Below, piece after piece: positions 41,865-50,696 of a DNA stretch of 64,000 nucleotides. The position numbers were made by a program, and so were the translations under genes. Below the pieces are notes generated by a model. It was not told the origin of the DNA and searched no databases. It saw nothing but the letters and a program-made list of their open reading frames with translations. This DNA is from a virus: positions 87,330 to 151,329 of IMG/VR virus record IMGVR_UViG_3300025138_000014; one strand, 5' to 3'. Positions within the stretch are counted from its first letter, which is position 1; every line of letters begins with the position of its first letter.

Positions 41865-42437
41865 ATGATTAATGTGAATTTGAGCCACGTGAAAAACGTA
41901 GCAGAGTTTTATAAAGATATAAGAGCGGGACAAGAAGCAGAACACGGAAAAGATTATTGTGCACAACATGATGCAATTAAAAAATATTTTAACCTTGGTT
42001 ATGGCTGTACTTCTTATAAAGAATTAGGAGTACATCAAGGTGGTACCGCAGCAAATGCTATGTTGATGGGTGCAAAATATATTGAACTTGTAGATATTAG
42101 TATGGTCAAATATAATAAATATCTGAGACCACTAGCTGCTAAGCATTGTAAAGATAATGATATTGATCTCGTAATTAGAGAGGCTGACTCAACTGGTCTT
42201 GGTTCTATTGGAAAAGCAGTAGATATGATGTTAATTGATTCAGTACACAAATGGTTTCATACCGAAAAAGAATTAACCCTTCACGCCAATAATGTAAAAA
42301 AATATATTGTGTTTCACGATACTGCAACTTGTCACGATATTGCTAATGGAGTTGAACATTGGTGTGAGACTAAGCCGTGGAAGATTATTGAAATCGGAAA
42401 AGCAAACGTAGGCTATACAGTAATAGAAAGAATTTAA
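41865..42437 (+). CDS. SAM methyltransferase-like protein
   Basis: 190 aa. YKELGVHQGGTAANAML is a motif I variant and DMMLIDSVHKW the motif IV position, as in Methyltransf_24/cephalosporin hydroxylase-type proteins, often sugar methyltransferases in glycan clusters. Stop overlaps the next ATG. Confidence 0.75.
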   Translation: MINVNLSHVKNVAEFYKDIRAGQEAEHGKDYCAQHDAIKKYFNLGYGCTSYKELGVHQGGTAANAMLMGAKYIELVDISMVKYNKYLRPLAAKHCKDNDIDLVIREADSTGLGSIGKAVDMMLIDSVHKWFHTEKELTLHANNVKKYIVFHDTATCHDIANGVEHWCETKPWKIIEIGKANVGYTVIERI

Positions 42438-42664
42438 TGTTTACTGTAGAACACGAATTTGACTACACTAGCGTTACTATTTTGGATAATGCAGCTCAAG
42501 CTGACGATGTGGAACTAATCTTTGATGATGAATATGTTTATATAAGACAGTATGACAATGAAGATGATTTCAACATTGTCGTGATAACAAATTCTATGTT
42601 TGAAGAAATGATTGCATCTTATTGTAGCCCTGAGGGTTCTTTCATGACAAGGGATAAATCATGA
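42437..42664 (+). CDS. small acidic protein, unknown
   Basis: 75 aa, strongly acidic, beta-rich pattern. TAATG start overlap and ATGA end overlap couple it to the methyltransferase and GT25 genes. Confidence 0.7.
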   Translation: MFTVEHEFDYTSVTILDNAAQADDVELIFDDEYVYIRQYDNEDDFNIVVITNSMFEEMIASYCSPEGSFMTRDKS

Positions 42665-43353
42665 CTGCTCATATTATAACAATCAAAGATCATCCTATAT
42701 CAGAAAATGCCGCCCATGAGTGTATAAAGTCCTCTTGGAGTAGAAATAATGAATTTAAATGTAAATCGTTTAAGGCAACTACACCTGTAGAAGCAGAACA
42801 AGAGTTAGTAGATTTCAAACTTAAATGGAATTACCCGTGGGAAGGATCAATAATAGACCTTTCAACTGGACTCACAAAGTCTGCATATAAAACTAGAAAT
42901 CAACTTGCTCGTGTAGCATGTTCATTGAGTCATTTTAAACTATGGGTTAAATGTTTTGAAATAAGAGAACCAATTATAGTATGTGAGCATGATGCTATTT
43001 GGACCAATAAACTTCCATTACAAAAACTATTAGAGAATAGGTTCCATATTATCGGAATCAATAACCCTCTCGGCGCAACACGTAGGTCGAGACAATACCA
43101 CGATACAATCCAGTCATCATTAGCAGAAGTACAAGAAGTGCCATGGATAGATGAAAAGAATATCCCTCAGGGGTTAGCTGGTAATTCAGCATATATCCTA
43201 AAGCCAGAAGGTGCTGAAGCATTAATATCGGCCGCGTATAGATATGGGTTGTGGCCCAATGATGCACTGATGTGTAAACAGTTAATAAGAAACTTAGGCG
43301 TGACACGCACGTTTTACACAGGACTACAGAAAACCCTATCAACAACAACTTAA
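42661..43353 (+). CDS. GT25-family glycosyltransferase
   Basis: 230 aa. ARVACSLSHFKLW and IIVCEHDAIW are the conserved core of LPS-type GT25 enzymes. A related gene is at 49460. It starts within the previous stop. Confidence 0.85.
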   Translation: MTAHIITIKDHPISENAAHECIKSSWSRNNEFKCKSFKATTPVEAEQELVDFKLKWNYPWEGSIIDLSTGLTKSAYKTRNQLARVACSLSHFKLWVKCFEIREPIIVCEHDAIWTNKLPLQKLLENRFHIIGINNPLGATRRSRQYHDTIQSSLAEVQEVPWIDEKNIPQGLAGNSAYILKPEGAEALISAAYRYGLWPNDALMCKQLIRNLGVTRTFYTGLQKTLSTTT

Positions 43354-43375
43354 TAGAAAGAGAACACATAGGAAA

Positions 43376-44434
43376 ATGATTAAAGTTTTAACAATCGTAG
43401 CAGCAGCAATGTTAGCGACAAGCGCATGGGCTGGGGATAAAGTTAAAGTAGGTTTCATTTACGTTGGACCAACTGGAGATCATGGTTGGACTTATCGTCA
43501 TGATATCGGCCGTCAAGATGTAGAAGAACATTTTGGAGATAAAGTAGAAACTTTTTATGTTGAAAGTGTTGCAGAAGGGCCAGACGCAGAAAGAGTGATT
43601 CGTGGTATGGTTCTACAAGGCGCTGATATTATCTTTACAACTTCTTTTGGCTATATGGATGCAACAGCAAAAATGGCTAGAGAATATCCACATGTAAAAT
43701 TTGAACATGCAACTGGATATAAACAATCCGAGAATATGTCTAGTTATGCACTTCGTTTGTATCAAGCACGTCACGTTCAAGGAGTTATTGCAGGTCTTAT
43801 GACTAAATCAGATAAGATTTGTTATATCGGTGCATATCCAATCCCAGAAGTTATCCGTCATATCAACACATATTTTATGGGCGCTCGAAGTGTAAATCCT
43901 GATGTTGATATGGATGTTATTTGGGTAAACACTTGGTATAATCCTGGAAAAGAATCAGATGCAGCTAAAGTTCTAATGTCACAAGGTTGTGATATGGTTG
44001 CACAACATACTGATTCACCTGCTCCTATTCAAGCGGCTGAACAACAAGGTAGATTTGGTTTTGGCCAAGCATCGGATCAAATTAGATTTGCGCCAAAATC
44101 ACAGCTAACTGCAACTATTGATAATTGGTCTCCATACTATATTCGTAAAGTTGGAGCAGTTATTGATGGAACTTGGGAAAGTGAAAACTATTTCGGTGGA
44201 GTAGCAGGAGGTGGTGTTGTTATGGCTCCATTTACAAATATGCCGTTTGCTGTTCGTGCTAAAGCTGCTAATCTTTTACAACGGATTAGTGACGGAGAGT
44301 ATTTTGCCTTTACTGGACCCATTAAAGATCAAGCAGGTGAAATTCGTATCCCAGAAGGTCATATTGCTACAGATATGGAACTAAATACTATGGATTATTA
44401 TGTCGAAGGTATTACGGCAAAGTTTCCTCTATAA
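43376..44434 (+). CDS. BMP/PnrA-type periplasmic substrate-binding protein
   Basis: 352 aa. A Sec signal peptide (residues 1-19, cut at AWA/GD) precedes a type I periplasmic-binding fold: VGFIYVGPTGDHGWTYRHD, IIFTTSFGYMD, YALRLYQARHVQGVIAG. This is the BMP family that delivers nucleosides or related ligands to ABC importers. No lipobox, so it is soluble in the periplasm as in proteobacteria. No permease or ATPase gene is near, so it would have to serve the host transporter. A terminator ends the unit. The -35/-10 match upstream is poor. Confidence 0.93.
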   Translation: MIKVLTIVAAAMLATSAWAGDKVKVGFIYVGPTGDHGWTYRHDIGRQDVEEHFGDKVETFYVESVAEGPDAERVIRGMVLQGADIIFTTSFGYMDATAKMAREYPHVKFEHATGYKQSENMSSYALRLYQARHVQGVIAGLMTKSDKICYIGAYPIPEVIRHINTYFMGARSVNPDVDMDVIWVNTWYNPGKESDAAKVLMSQGCDMVAQHTDSPAPIQAAEQQGRFGFGQASDQIRFAPKSQLTATIDNWSPYYIRKVGAVIDGTWESENYFGGVAGGGVVMAPFTNMPFAVRAKAANLLQRISDGEYFAFTGPIKDQAGEIRIPEGHIATDMELNTMDYYVEGITAKFPL

Positions 44435-44442
44435 AAATATTA

Positions 44443-44467
44443 GGGGGCAGTTAGCTGCCTCCTTTTT
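44443..44467 (+). terminator. Rho-independent terminator
   Basis: GGGGGCAG, loop TTAG, CTGCCTCC and five T, nine nt after the BMP stop. Confidence 0.93.
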
Positions 44468-44492
44468 ACAACATAATGAAAAGAAAATATCT

Positions 44493-45338
44493 ATGATTGA
44501 TAAAATTTATATACCAACTGCCTGTAGAGTTGATAAGCAAATAACATATAATAACTTGCCAAAAGAGTTGCAAGATAAAGTTGTGTTTGTTGTACAAGAG
44601 TGGGAAAGAGATCAGTATACACTTGATGCCGAGTACCTGGTACTTCCACCAGAGATTACACTTACTTCTAAAAATGCTTTGTCACGTACTCGTAAGATTA
44701 TCTATGAGACTGCTAAAGATACCCGTTATGCAATGCTAGATGATGATATGCATTTCCAACGTAGGAATTCAAAGTATTGGAACGGTGTTTCTAATATGGA
44801 GAAATCATGCCAGAAATGTACTGATGATGATATTATTGAAATGTTTGAATTATTTGATAGTTGGTTAGATCAAGGTTTTACTTTTTGTGGTCCAGCTCAA
44901 AAGAATAATCCACCCACAGGAAATTTATACCAAGATAATTGTTCTATGTCTGGCTTCTATGTATTTAATGGATATGATTGGAAAGACATAATTGATGATC
45001 TAAAGGTAGATCAAGTAAGAGTTGCAGAGGATGTTCTACTTATCATAGGACTATTAAACCGTGGGTATTCTAATCGTACAAGCCAAGAGTTTATTCAAAG
45101 CAATCAAAGTTATGCTTCTAAGTCGGAGAAATCAGTCCTTTGGGATGAAACCGAAGTTGCTGAAGTCAATGAGAATCATATTTTTATTAATAGTATGTAC
45201 CCAAAATATTTTAAAATTTTACGTGATGAAAACGGTGATAGGATACCAGGCGGCTTCAGAGACGTTGGTAAAACTAAAATTAGCTGGAGTCAAGCCTATA
45301 AGGACTCCCAACTCAATTCTTTATCGGAGTTCTTTTAA
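44493..45338 (+). CDS. TAGT-like glycosyltransferase, second copy
   Basis: 281 aa. IYIPTACRVD, ALSRTRKIIY and AMLDDDMHF align in order with the N-terminal half of the glycosyltransferase at 4106 (IYIISKGRAD, SIPARNFVW, WIMDDN). The C-terminus ends SLSEFF, like the clamp-binding tails of gp43 (LEDFFG) and of the protein at 51644 (LENFFG). T4 alpha-glucosyltransferase is reported to contact the gp45 clamp, so a DNA-modifying role is an attractive inference. Confidence 0.72.
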   Translation: MIDKIYIPTACRVDKQITYNNLPKELQDKVVFVVQEWERDQYTLDAEYLVLPPEITLTSKNALSRTRKIIYETAKDTRYAMLDDDMHFQRRNSKYWNGVSNMEKSCQKCTDDDIIEMFELFDSWLDQGFTFCGPAQKNNPPTGNLYQDNCSMSGFYVFNGYDWKDIIDDLKVDQVRVAEDVLLIIGLLNRGYSNRTSQEFIQSNQSYASKSEKSVLWDETEVAEVNENHIFINSMYPKYFKILRDENGDRIPGGFRDVGKTKISWSQAYKDSQLNSLSEFF

Positions 45339-45388
45339 TTACACATTTATTTCAAAAGATTAATTTTATTAGTCACGCAGGTCTTCCT

Positions 45389-45754
45389 ATGACATGGAAA
45401 ATTGAGTGCGATGCTATTTCACCAGATGAGTGGAAATGCCTTGCCATGATGATTAGAGAAAATGAACCACAAAATTGGCAGAAAGCTGTTGGCATTCCAC
45501 GTGGAGGATGTCCACTTGGAGAAGCATTAGATGAATATAGTACAGGTGTTTCAACGGATCCTGTTCTAATAGCCGATGATGTTTACACAACAGGAATGAG
45601 TCAAAAAGTATTTAAAGAGGAGCATTATAAAGATATAGCCACTATACAATGGGTAGTGTTTTCTCGTGAACCAACAGTCGGTAAAGTTAAAGCACTCTTT
45701 ACAATGCCTAATAGGTCTAAACATAAATCTCTTATCCCAGCAATATATGAATAA
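45389..45754 (+). CDS. phosphoribosyltransferase-like protein
   Basis: 121 aa from the first ATG. VLIADDVYTTGMS is the PRPP-binding loop of type I phosphoribosyltransferases (orotate-PRTase-like); IPRGGCPLG is the second loop. The codons before this ATG stay open to 45338 and read FISHAGLP, matching the usual N-terminal FxLxSG region of orotate PRTases. An ATT at 45338, overlapping the previous TAA and 8 nt after CGGAG, may be the true start. Confidence 0.8.
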   Translation: MTWKIECDAISPDEWKCLAMMIRENEPQNWQKAVGIPRGGCPLGEALDEYSTGVSTDPVLIADDVYTTGMSQKVFKEEHYKDIATIQWVVFSREPTVGKVKALFTMPNRSKHKSLIPAIYE

Positions 45755-45780
45755 CTATCTAAAGTATAGTTAGGCGATTG

Positions 45781-45788
45781 TATAAATA
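45781..45788 (+). promoter_or_regulatory. T4-type late promoter box
   Basis: TATAAATA, 26 nt before the exported virion-like gene at 45814. Confidence 0.75.
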
Positions 45789-45813
45789 CTACTGACCTAA
45801 GGGAGCCAGTTTT

Positions 45814-46374
45814 ATGCACAAGCTATTGATATTGATATTATTTTTATTACCAACATTTGCTATGTCACAAACAGTTGTAAACACAACAACTGACAGTAAC
45901 AGCGAAGTAGATTCGAAGGGAAGAACAATTGTTATTTCACCTCCGCCCTCAGCTATATCTCCGGGCGTTAGTGGTAATAGCCAAGACTTATGTACAGTTG
46001 GTATATCCGGTGCTGTACAAACCCAAATTTTAGGTATCTCCACTGGTGAGACCATAAGAGATGCTAATTGTGAAAGACTAAAAATATCCAAAACATTATA
46101 TGATTTCGGTATGAAAGTTGCCGCGGTATCAGTATTGTGTCAAGATAGACGAGTACATGATGCTATGGGAATGGCTGGGACTCCATGCCCTTTCAACGGA
46201 AAGATCGGAGAGGACGCTGCTGCCAGCTGGAAACTACCATCTGGTAAGAAGAAAGTTCCTCCACATTTAGTATTGGAGACAAAGAAAGATGTTCAAAAGA
46301 GACAGTGGGAACAGAATAAATCTGTTATCGGCGGTGCTCTGTTGTTTATTATTATGCTTGCCGCAGGCGGCTAA
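45814..46374 (+). CDS. exported conserved protein of T4-like marine phages
   Basis: 186 aa with signal peptide (residues 1-18, AMSQ). SPPPSAISPG, then GISGAVQTQILGIS, NCERLKISKTLYDFGMKVAA and AGTPCPFNGKIG match a family conserved in cyanophages. A C-terminal membrane helix ends the protein. Late promoter box upstream. Possibly a virion or envelope component. Confidence 0.82.
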   Translation: MHKLLILILFLLPTFAMSQTVVNTTTDSNSEVDSKGRTIVISPPPSAISPGVSGNSQDLCTVGISGAVQTQILGISTGETIRDANCERLKISKTLYDFGMKVAAVSVLCQDRRVHDAMGMAGTPCPFNGKIGEDAAASWKLPSGKKKVPPHLVLETKKDVQKRQWEQNKSVIGGALLFIIMLAAGG

Positions 46375-48493
46375 TAGCCAAACAACTACTAACCCGGACG
46401 ATGGACCCGATGTATCTTTAGAAACAGACGGTATTATAACAAATGGTCTGTGTAATGCTGCTTCCAATTCTCACGTTAATATTCTAACAGGTGACAACCA
46501 TAATTGGGGTTCAGGTGATGTATTACAGTTTGGAGCATGTAATGATACTTTTGCTATAGCAATAGGAATCAATGCCGCATTAGCAGAAGCTGGTAGCGGT
46601 ATTTCTTTGGATAAAGTACACTATAAATGGCAATGGATCAACGGCTGTTTTAATGTAACAAAGCCTGATGGTACTACTATCTATTGTGACGCAGATATTG
46701 AAAATAGATTAGATGAAAATTTTAAACCGACGGGTGAATTTGCTGATCAGTTTGACGATTTAAAAGTTGTAGTGACTATTACTGATTCTAGTGGTGATCT
46801 AGTTGAAACTAGGACTTATGACTATGATACATGGTTTCACTGGCACGAAGAAAATGCTCACAGTGATAACGAAGTACAAGAAGGCAACTCTATCTGGCAA
46901 GTAACCGAAGATGTTATAGAATTATTTAATCACTCAACTGGTTCTGGTACAATTTATTCTCCTGAACAACTCGGCAATTTAACCTTTGTAGTTACTTCTT
47001 CCGATAACGGAAACTGGGATGGATATTATGGACCAGTTGTGAAAGGCGGAGATGCTTGGTTTACCTATAGAGCAAATCCTTGTGAACTGGATACTTTATT
47101 TAATCCATCATGCCCTGGTTATGCAGAAGCGTATGCAACTTACCTTTATAATACAAGTTGTACAGCTAGTCCATTATATGATATTGGCTGCCCTGGTTAT
47201 GCGTTAGCATTTTATAATCAACAGTGTCAAATTGATGCAACATATGATGCTGGTTGTCCTGGTTATGAAAATGCTTATCTATATAAACAATGTAAACTCG
47301 ACGTATTCTATAGCCCGTCATGTGATGGATATGATGCAGCTTATCTATCTCAGCAATGTGCAATAGATGATCTTTATGATAAAGAGTGCCCAAATTATGC
47401 GTCTGCTTACTTAGATCAACAGTGTACTTATGATTCGTTATATGATATTCAATGCCCAATGTATCAAGTTGCTTTATTTAATCAACAGTGTGAGTTAGAT
47501 CCTCAATCAGATATTAGTTGCCCTGACTACAAAACTATAACAGATGCGCCAGATATAGCAGATCCAGTTGCAGATTTAATTAAACCACCAGCAGTTACAG
47601 TAGAAATCATACCAGATATGATGCCTGAAATGGTAGAGGTGCCCATAATAAATATACCATTGCCGCCAGTAATTCCCTTAATGGAAAGGCCTGTAATGGA
47701 ACCAGAAATCACTATGGAATCTCTTGATATAGAGATTGCACAGATGGAGATAGAGTTAAATGAAACCAGACCTGAGGAGCCAATTAAAGAAGTCGATCCC
47801 GGACCAGAGCCAGACACCACAGATACCAGCGGAGAAGGAGATTCTGGATCCGAGCCAGGGCCAGAGCCGGAGCCGGACACAACCGAGTCGGAAGAGAACA
47901 ACGGATCTGAACCAGAGCCTGATGGAGAAAGTGAAGAACCACCCGTTGATGAACCGAGCGAGTCCGAGGATAATGATGGAGAAGAAAAAGACGCTGGGGA
48001 AGATACTAGCACTGAAGGAGACGATGAGACGGATGAGAAAGAAAAACCAGTAGAGGATGAAAAAGATGATGAAACAGATGAAAAAGAAACAGATGACAAA
48101 GATAAAGAAAGTGAAGACGAGGGAGAGGTTAAATCTACAACTGAGACTGATGACAAGCCAGTTAAGAAAGAAAAACCGAAGCCTGAGCCTACTGAGAAAG
48201 AAAAGAAAAACTCAAGAACTAAAAAGATCAAACAACTTATTGCAAGTAAGATAGCAACACTTAAAGCTGAAATTGGAGATGCTAAAACAATTGAAGAGCA
48301 AATGGCTAAACAGTCACAGCTAGTTGCTCTGATAGCATTTGTACCGAATTTTGATTACACCGAAATGGAAGTCCCTAAAACTTTTATGTATCCACCTAAA
48401 CCTACTATAGACCATCAATTTTCTCGGTTCTTCTTAAATGACCCGACCTTTGGTGTTATGGAAGATTTACAGTACCCGAGTCTGAGACAATGA
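46289..48493 (+). CDS. large exported protein with Cys repeats and acidic domain
   Basis: 734 aa. A signal peptide (residues 10-30) is followed by a beta-rich domain to about 260, seven 22-residue Cys repeats at about 265-414 (pattern D..YD..CPGY..AY..QQC), a Pro-rich linker, an extremely acidic Asp/Glu/Ser/Pro stretch (about 490-640) and a helical tail. Related proteins occur in cyanophages next to the same neighbours. It may be an envelope or virion surface protein with disulfides. The start overlaps the upstream gene by 86 nt; GGAGAC precedes it. Confidence 0.82.
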   Translation: MFKRDSGNRINLLSAVLCCLLLCLPQAANSQTTTNPDDGPDVSLETDGIITNGLCNAASNSHVNILTGDNHNWGSGDVLQFGACNDTFAIAIGINAALAEAGSGISLDKVHYKWQWINGCFNVTKPDGTTIYCDADIENRLDENFKPTGEFADQFDDLKVVVTITDSSGDLVETRTYDYDTWFHWHEENAHSDNEVQEGNSIWQVTEDVIELFNHSTGSGTIYSPEQLGNLTFVVTSSDNGNWDGYYGPVVKGGDAWFTYRANPCELDTLFNPSCPGYAEAYATYLYNTSCTASPLYDIGCPGYALAFYNQQCQIDATYDAGCPGYENAYLYKQCKLDVFYSPSCDGYDAAYLSQQCAIDDLYDKECPNYASAYLDQQCTYDSLYDIQCPMYQVALFNQQCELDPQSDISCPDYKTITDAPDIADPVADLIKPPAVTVEIIPDMMPEMVEVPIINIPLPPVIPLMERPVMEPEITMESLDIEIAQMEIELNETRPEEPIKEVDPGPEPDTTDTSGEGDSGSEPGPEPEPDTTESEENNGSEPEPDGESEEPPVDEPSESEDNDGEEKDAGEDTSTEGDDETDEKEKPVEDEKDDETDEKETDDKDKESEDEGEVKSTTETDDKPVKKEKPKPEPTEKEKKNSRTKKIKQLIASKIATLKAEIGDAKTIEEQMAKQSQLVALIAFVPNFDYTEMEVPKTFMYPPKPTIDHQFSRFFLNDPTFGVMEDLQYPSLRQ
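47081..47530 (+). repeat. seven tandem 66-nt coding repeats
   Basis: Each unit encodes about 22 residues with two invariant Cys, CPxY and QQC. Units differ at many positions, so the array is old and kept by selection on the protein. Confidence 0.88.
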
Positions 48494-48807
48494 TATTTGG
48501 AATAGTATTAACTTTGCACATGGGTATGGAGGGAAATTATAATCAGTTCCATCCAATAGTTAGCCAGAAGTTTAATCATGGAACTGTTGGCGTCTTTTTA
48601 AATAGTATGGATGATGTAAGTGTATTTGCTTCAAGACAACTTGAGTGGAAACAAATAGAACTAGAATATGGATTGGTATCGGGTTATGATGATATAGCGC
48701 CTGTAGTACCATTTGGTAGATTAAAATATAAAGATTACTTTTTAGCACCAGGTATCGAGAATGGTGGACTAAAAGGTTTTGTAATCGGAAAACAATTTAA
48801 CTTTTAG
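48490..48807 (+). CDS. small beta-barrel-like protein
   Basis: 105 aa without an obvious signal peptide, alternating strands, ending QFNF with terminal Phe. LTLHMGMEGNYNQFHP, then EYGLVSGYDD, are characteristic of a conserved cyanophage protein in this position. Starts in the previous stop (ATGA). Confidence 0.75.
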   Translation: MIFGIVLTLHMGMEGNYNQFHPIVSQKFNHGTVGVFLNSMDDVSVFASRQLEWKQIELEYGLVSGYDDIAPVVPFGRLKYKDYFLAPGIENGGLKGFVIGKQFNF

Positions 48808-48816
48808 GATAATAAA

Positions 48817-49404
48817 ATGGCAGAGATAGAATACGGAGGCATAAAACTAGGTGGCTCAAAACTTTTACTGGTTATTCCTTTACTTGGAACAATCGGTGGC
48901 GCATTATGGGGAGGCTTTGAATTTTACAAAGACTATGTAGATATGAAAGAGCAAATACAAAGTTATACTGCTCCTGACTTATCTGGTTTTGATAAGAAAC
49001 TAGCATTACTTGAAGAGGAAATGGTTACAACTAGAATAGTAGTGCAGGCTTTTAAAGATGAAATTATTATTATTCGTGATAGCATTATAGACACTCAAGA
49101 TAACTTCAGAGACACTAAACACGACTTGCGTGGAGAAATAGTCCGTACTGAAAAACTACTTGAAAAAGTGGAAACAGATATTAATGAAGTTGAAGATGAA
49201 GTAAGGGTAATGATTGATGAGGGAGAAGTGGAACAAGATAAATTAAAAGTTGATGTGCGCGTGATGATTGAAGATGCTAATAACAGATTTAATGATAAAG
49301 TAACAGGTCTTGAAGGTTATGTAAAACGTGAATTACAGTCACTTGATGATGAACTAAATAGTTTGATAACAAAAGCACTGGATAATCCATTAGCTAATAG
49401 GTAG
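48817..49404 (+). CDS. membrane-anchored coiled-coil protein
   Basis: 195 aa. IEYGGIKLGGSKLLLV begins a conserved N-terminus with one membrane helix (about residues 14-32); the rest is a long acidic coiled coil. Conserved in T4-like cyanophages after the two genes upstream; role unknown. Confidence 0.8.
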   Translation: MAEIEYGGIKLGGSKLLLVIPLLGTIGGALWGGFEFYKDYVDMKEQIQSYTAPDLSGFDKKLALLEEEMVTTRIVVQAFKDEIIIIRDSIIDTQDNFRDTKHDLRGEIVRTEKLLEKVETDINEVEDEVRVMIDEGEVEQDKLKVDVRVMIEDANNRFNDKVTGLEGYVKRELQSLDDELNSLITKALDNPLANR

Positions 49405-49407
49405 CTG

Positions 49408-49436
49408 TTTACATCTGGGTTGTTATGTGATATAAT
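49408..49436 (+). promoter_or_regulatory. sigma70-type promoter
   Basis: TTTACA 49408-49413, 17-nt spacer, TATAAT 49431-49436, for the second half of the glycosylation island. Confidence 0.87.
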
Positions 49437-49459
49437 TAAGATTGATTGAAAGGAATATT

Positions 49460-50110
49460 ATGAAAGCATATGTGATTACAATATTGGACAACCCAGATTC
49501 AGTTAAGGCATCTGAAGGATGTATCGAATCATTTAAAAGAAATAACCCTGGTCTTGAGATAGCTCAATGGGAAGCTAAAACTCCCGACAAAGATGACATC
49601 TATGAGATTGCTAGGGCTCAGAGTATTCCAGTATCAAAATTTGAAGAAGTGTATTCTCGGTTTGACCGTTGTCTTGCTGCTTTCCTATCTCATTATTCTA
49701 TATGGGACTTTGTAGCAAATCATACAAAAGAAAATACTTTAATATTTGAGCATGATGCTTATGTTACAAATAAGATTCCTCGGATTCATTTTAATAGCAT
49801 TATTAATTTAGGTAAGCCATCGTACGGTAAGTTTAACACTCCTGGTATGGGAGTTGGTCCGATGTTTTCTAAAAGATATTTACCAGGTGCACATGCTTAT
49901 GCTATATCTCCAAAGGGTGCTAAAAACTTAGTGAAGCTGGCTAAAACAGAAGCTGGTCCAACCGATATTTTTATCAACAATATTAGATTTCCTTCACTAC
50001 AAGAATACTATCCATGGCCAGTTGAGTGTCGTGATACATTTACTACAATACAACAAGAGGCTGGGTGTTTAGCTAAACATAACTATGGAGATGACTATGG
50101 AATCATCTAA
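49460..50110 (+). CDS. GT25-like glycosyltransferase, second copy
   Basis: 216 aa from ATG 49460 (AAAGGA upstream). AYVITILDNPDS, LAAFLSHYSIW and LIFEHDAYV parallel the GT25 core of the gene at 42661. PKGAKNLVKLA near the end fits the family. Confidence 0.83.
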   Translation: MKAYVITILDNPDSVKASEGCIESFKRNNPGLEIAQWEAKTPDKDDIYEIARAQSIPVSKFEEVYSRFDRCLAAFLSHYSIWDFVANHTKENTLIFEHDAYVTNKIPRIHFNSIINLGKPSYGKFNTPGMGVGPMFSKRYLPGAHAYAISPKGAKNLVKLAKTEAGPTDIFINNIRFPSLQEYYPWPVECRDTFTTIQQEAGCLAKHNYGDDYGII

Positions 50111-50696
50111 ATTATTTATCACAGGGTGTGATAAGAAAACACGATGGATGCTACCGTGGTTTGAAAGCAACTTCTATAAACATAATCCAGATGCTAAACT
50201 GCACGTCTTTGACTTTGATAAGGGCAATGGTTGGTTTCAGAAGCCTAGTGTAATGATACAGGCATCTCGTTGGTCTAAAGGCGTGTGTTGGTTAGATACT
50301 GACTGTGAAGTCCGGGGCAATTTAGACCCTCTTTGGAATCATGTTGTAGTAAACAAGATTAGCATGGCTATAGATAAACCATGGTCTAAAAGAAGGCCAG
50401 ATAGAGGTAACTGGTATAATTCTGGAGTTGTAGCTTTTGGTGGAATTCCACCTGTTCTTTCCGAATGGGCTAGATATATCAAAGAAGGTCTTACAAATGA
50501 AGTTGGCGATCAAGAGGTTTTAAACTGGATGCTTGGTGGTGATGCATTAAGAGAAATGACTCATATCCATAGGCTACCTCATAAGTTTAATACACTAAGA
50601 ATTGACCTAATAGATAATACTGAACCAAAGAATATACAAGTTATGCACTGGACTGGTCACAAAGGTAAAATGGAAATAATGGAACAAATGAAATGA
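50097..50696 (+). CDS. GT-A glycosyltransferase-like protein
   Basis: 199 aa. VCWLDTDCEV supplies a DxD; YNSGVVAFGG and GDQEVLNWML follow as in GT8/GT32-type enzymes. ATG 50097 chosen for GGAG 6 nt upstream; two other in-frame ATGs lie just before. Confidence 0.78.
   Translation: MESSKLFITGCDKKTRWMLPWFESNFYKHNPDAKLHVFDFDKGNGWFQKPSVMIQASRWSKGVCWLDTDCEVRGNLDPLWNHVVVNKISMAIDKPWSKRRPDRGNWYNSGVVAFGGIPPVLSEWARYIKEGLTNEVGDQEVLNWMLGGDALREMTHIHRLPHKFNTLRIDLIDNTEPKNIQVMHWTGHKGKMEIMEQMK

Noticed and set aside
43313-43341. Promoter candidate for the BMP gene (TTTACA, 17 nt, CTATCA)
   Set aside because: The -10 is too poor compared with the others; kept only as a weak possibility.
47081-47530. Possible CRISPR-like repeat array
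   Set aside because: The 66-nt units are diverged coding repeats in a long open frame with no constant spacers or repeats.
47527-48231. 234-codon reverse frame rich in Ser
   Set aside because: It is the antisense of the acidic Glu/Asp/Ser codons of the exported protein at 46289; low complexity alone explains the open frame.
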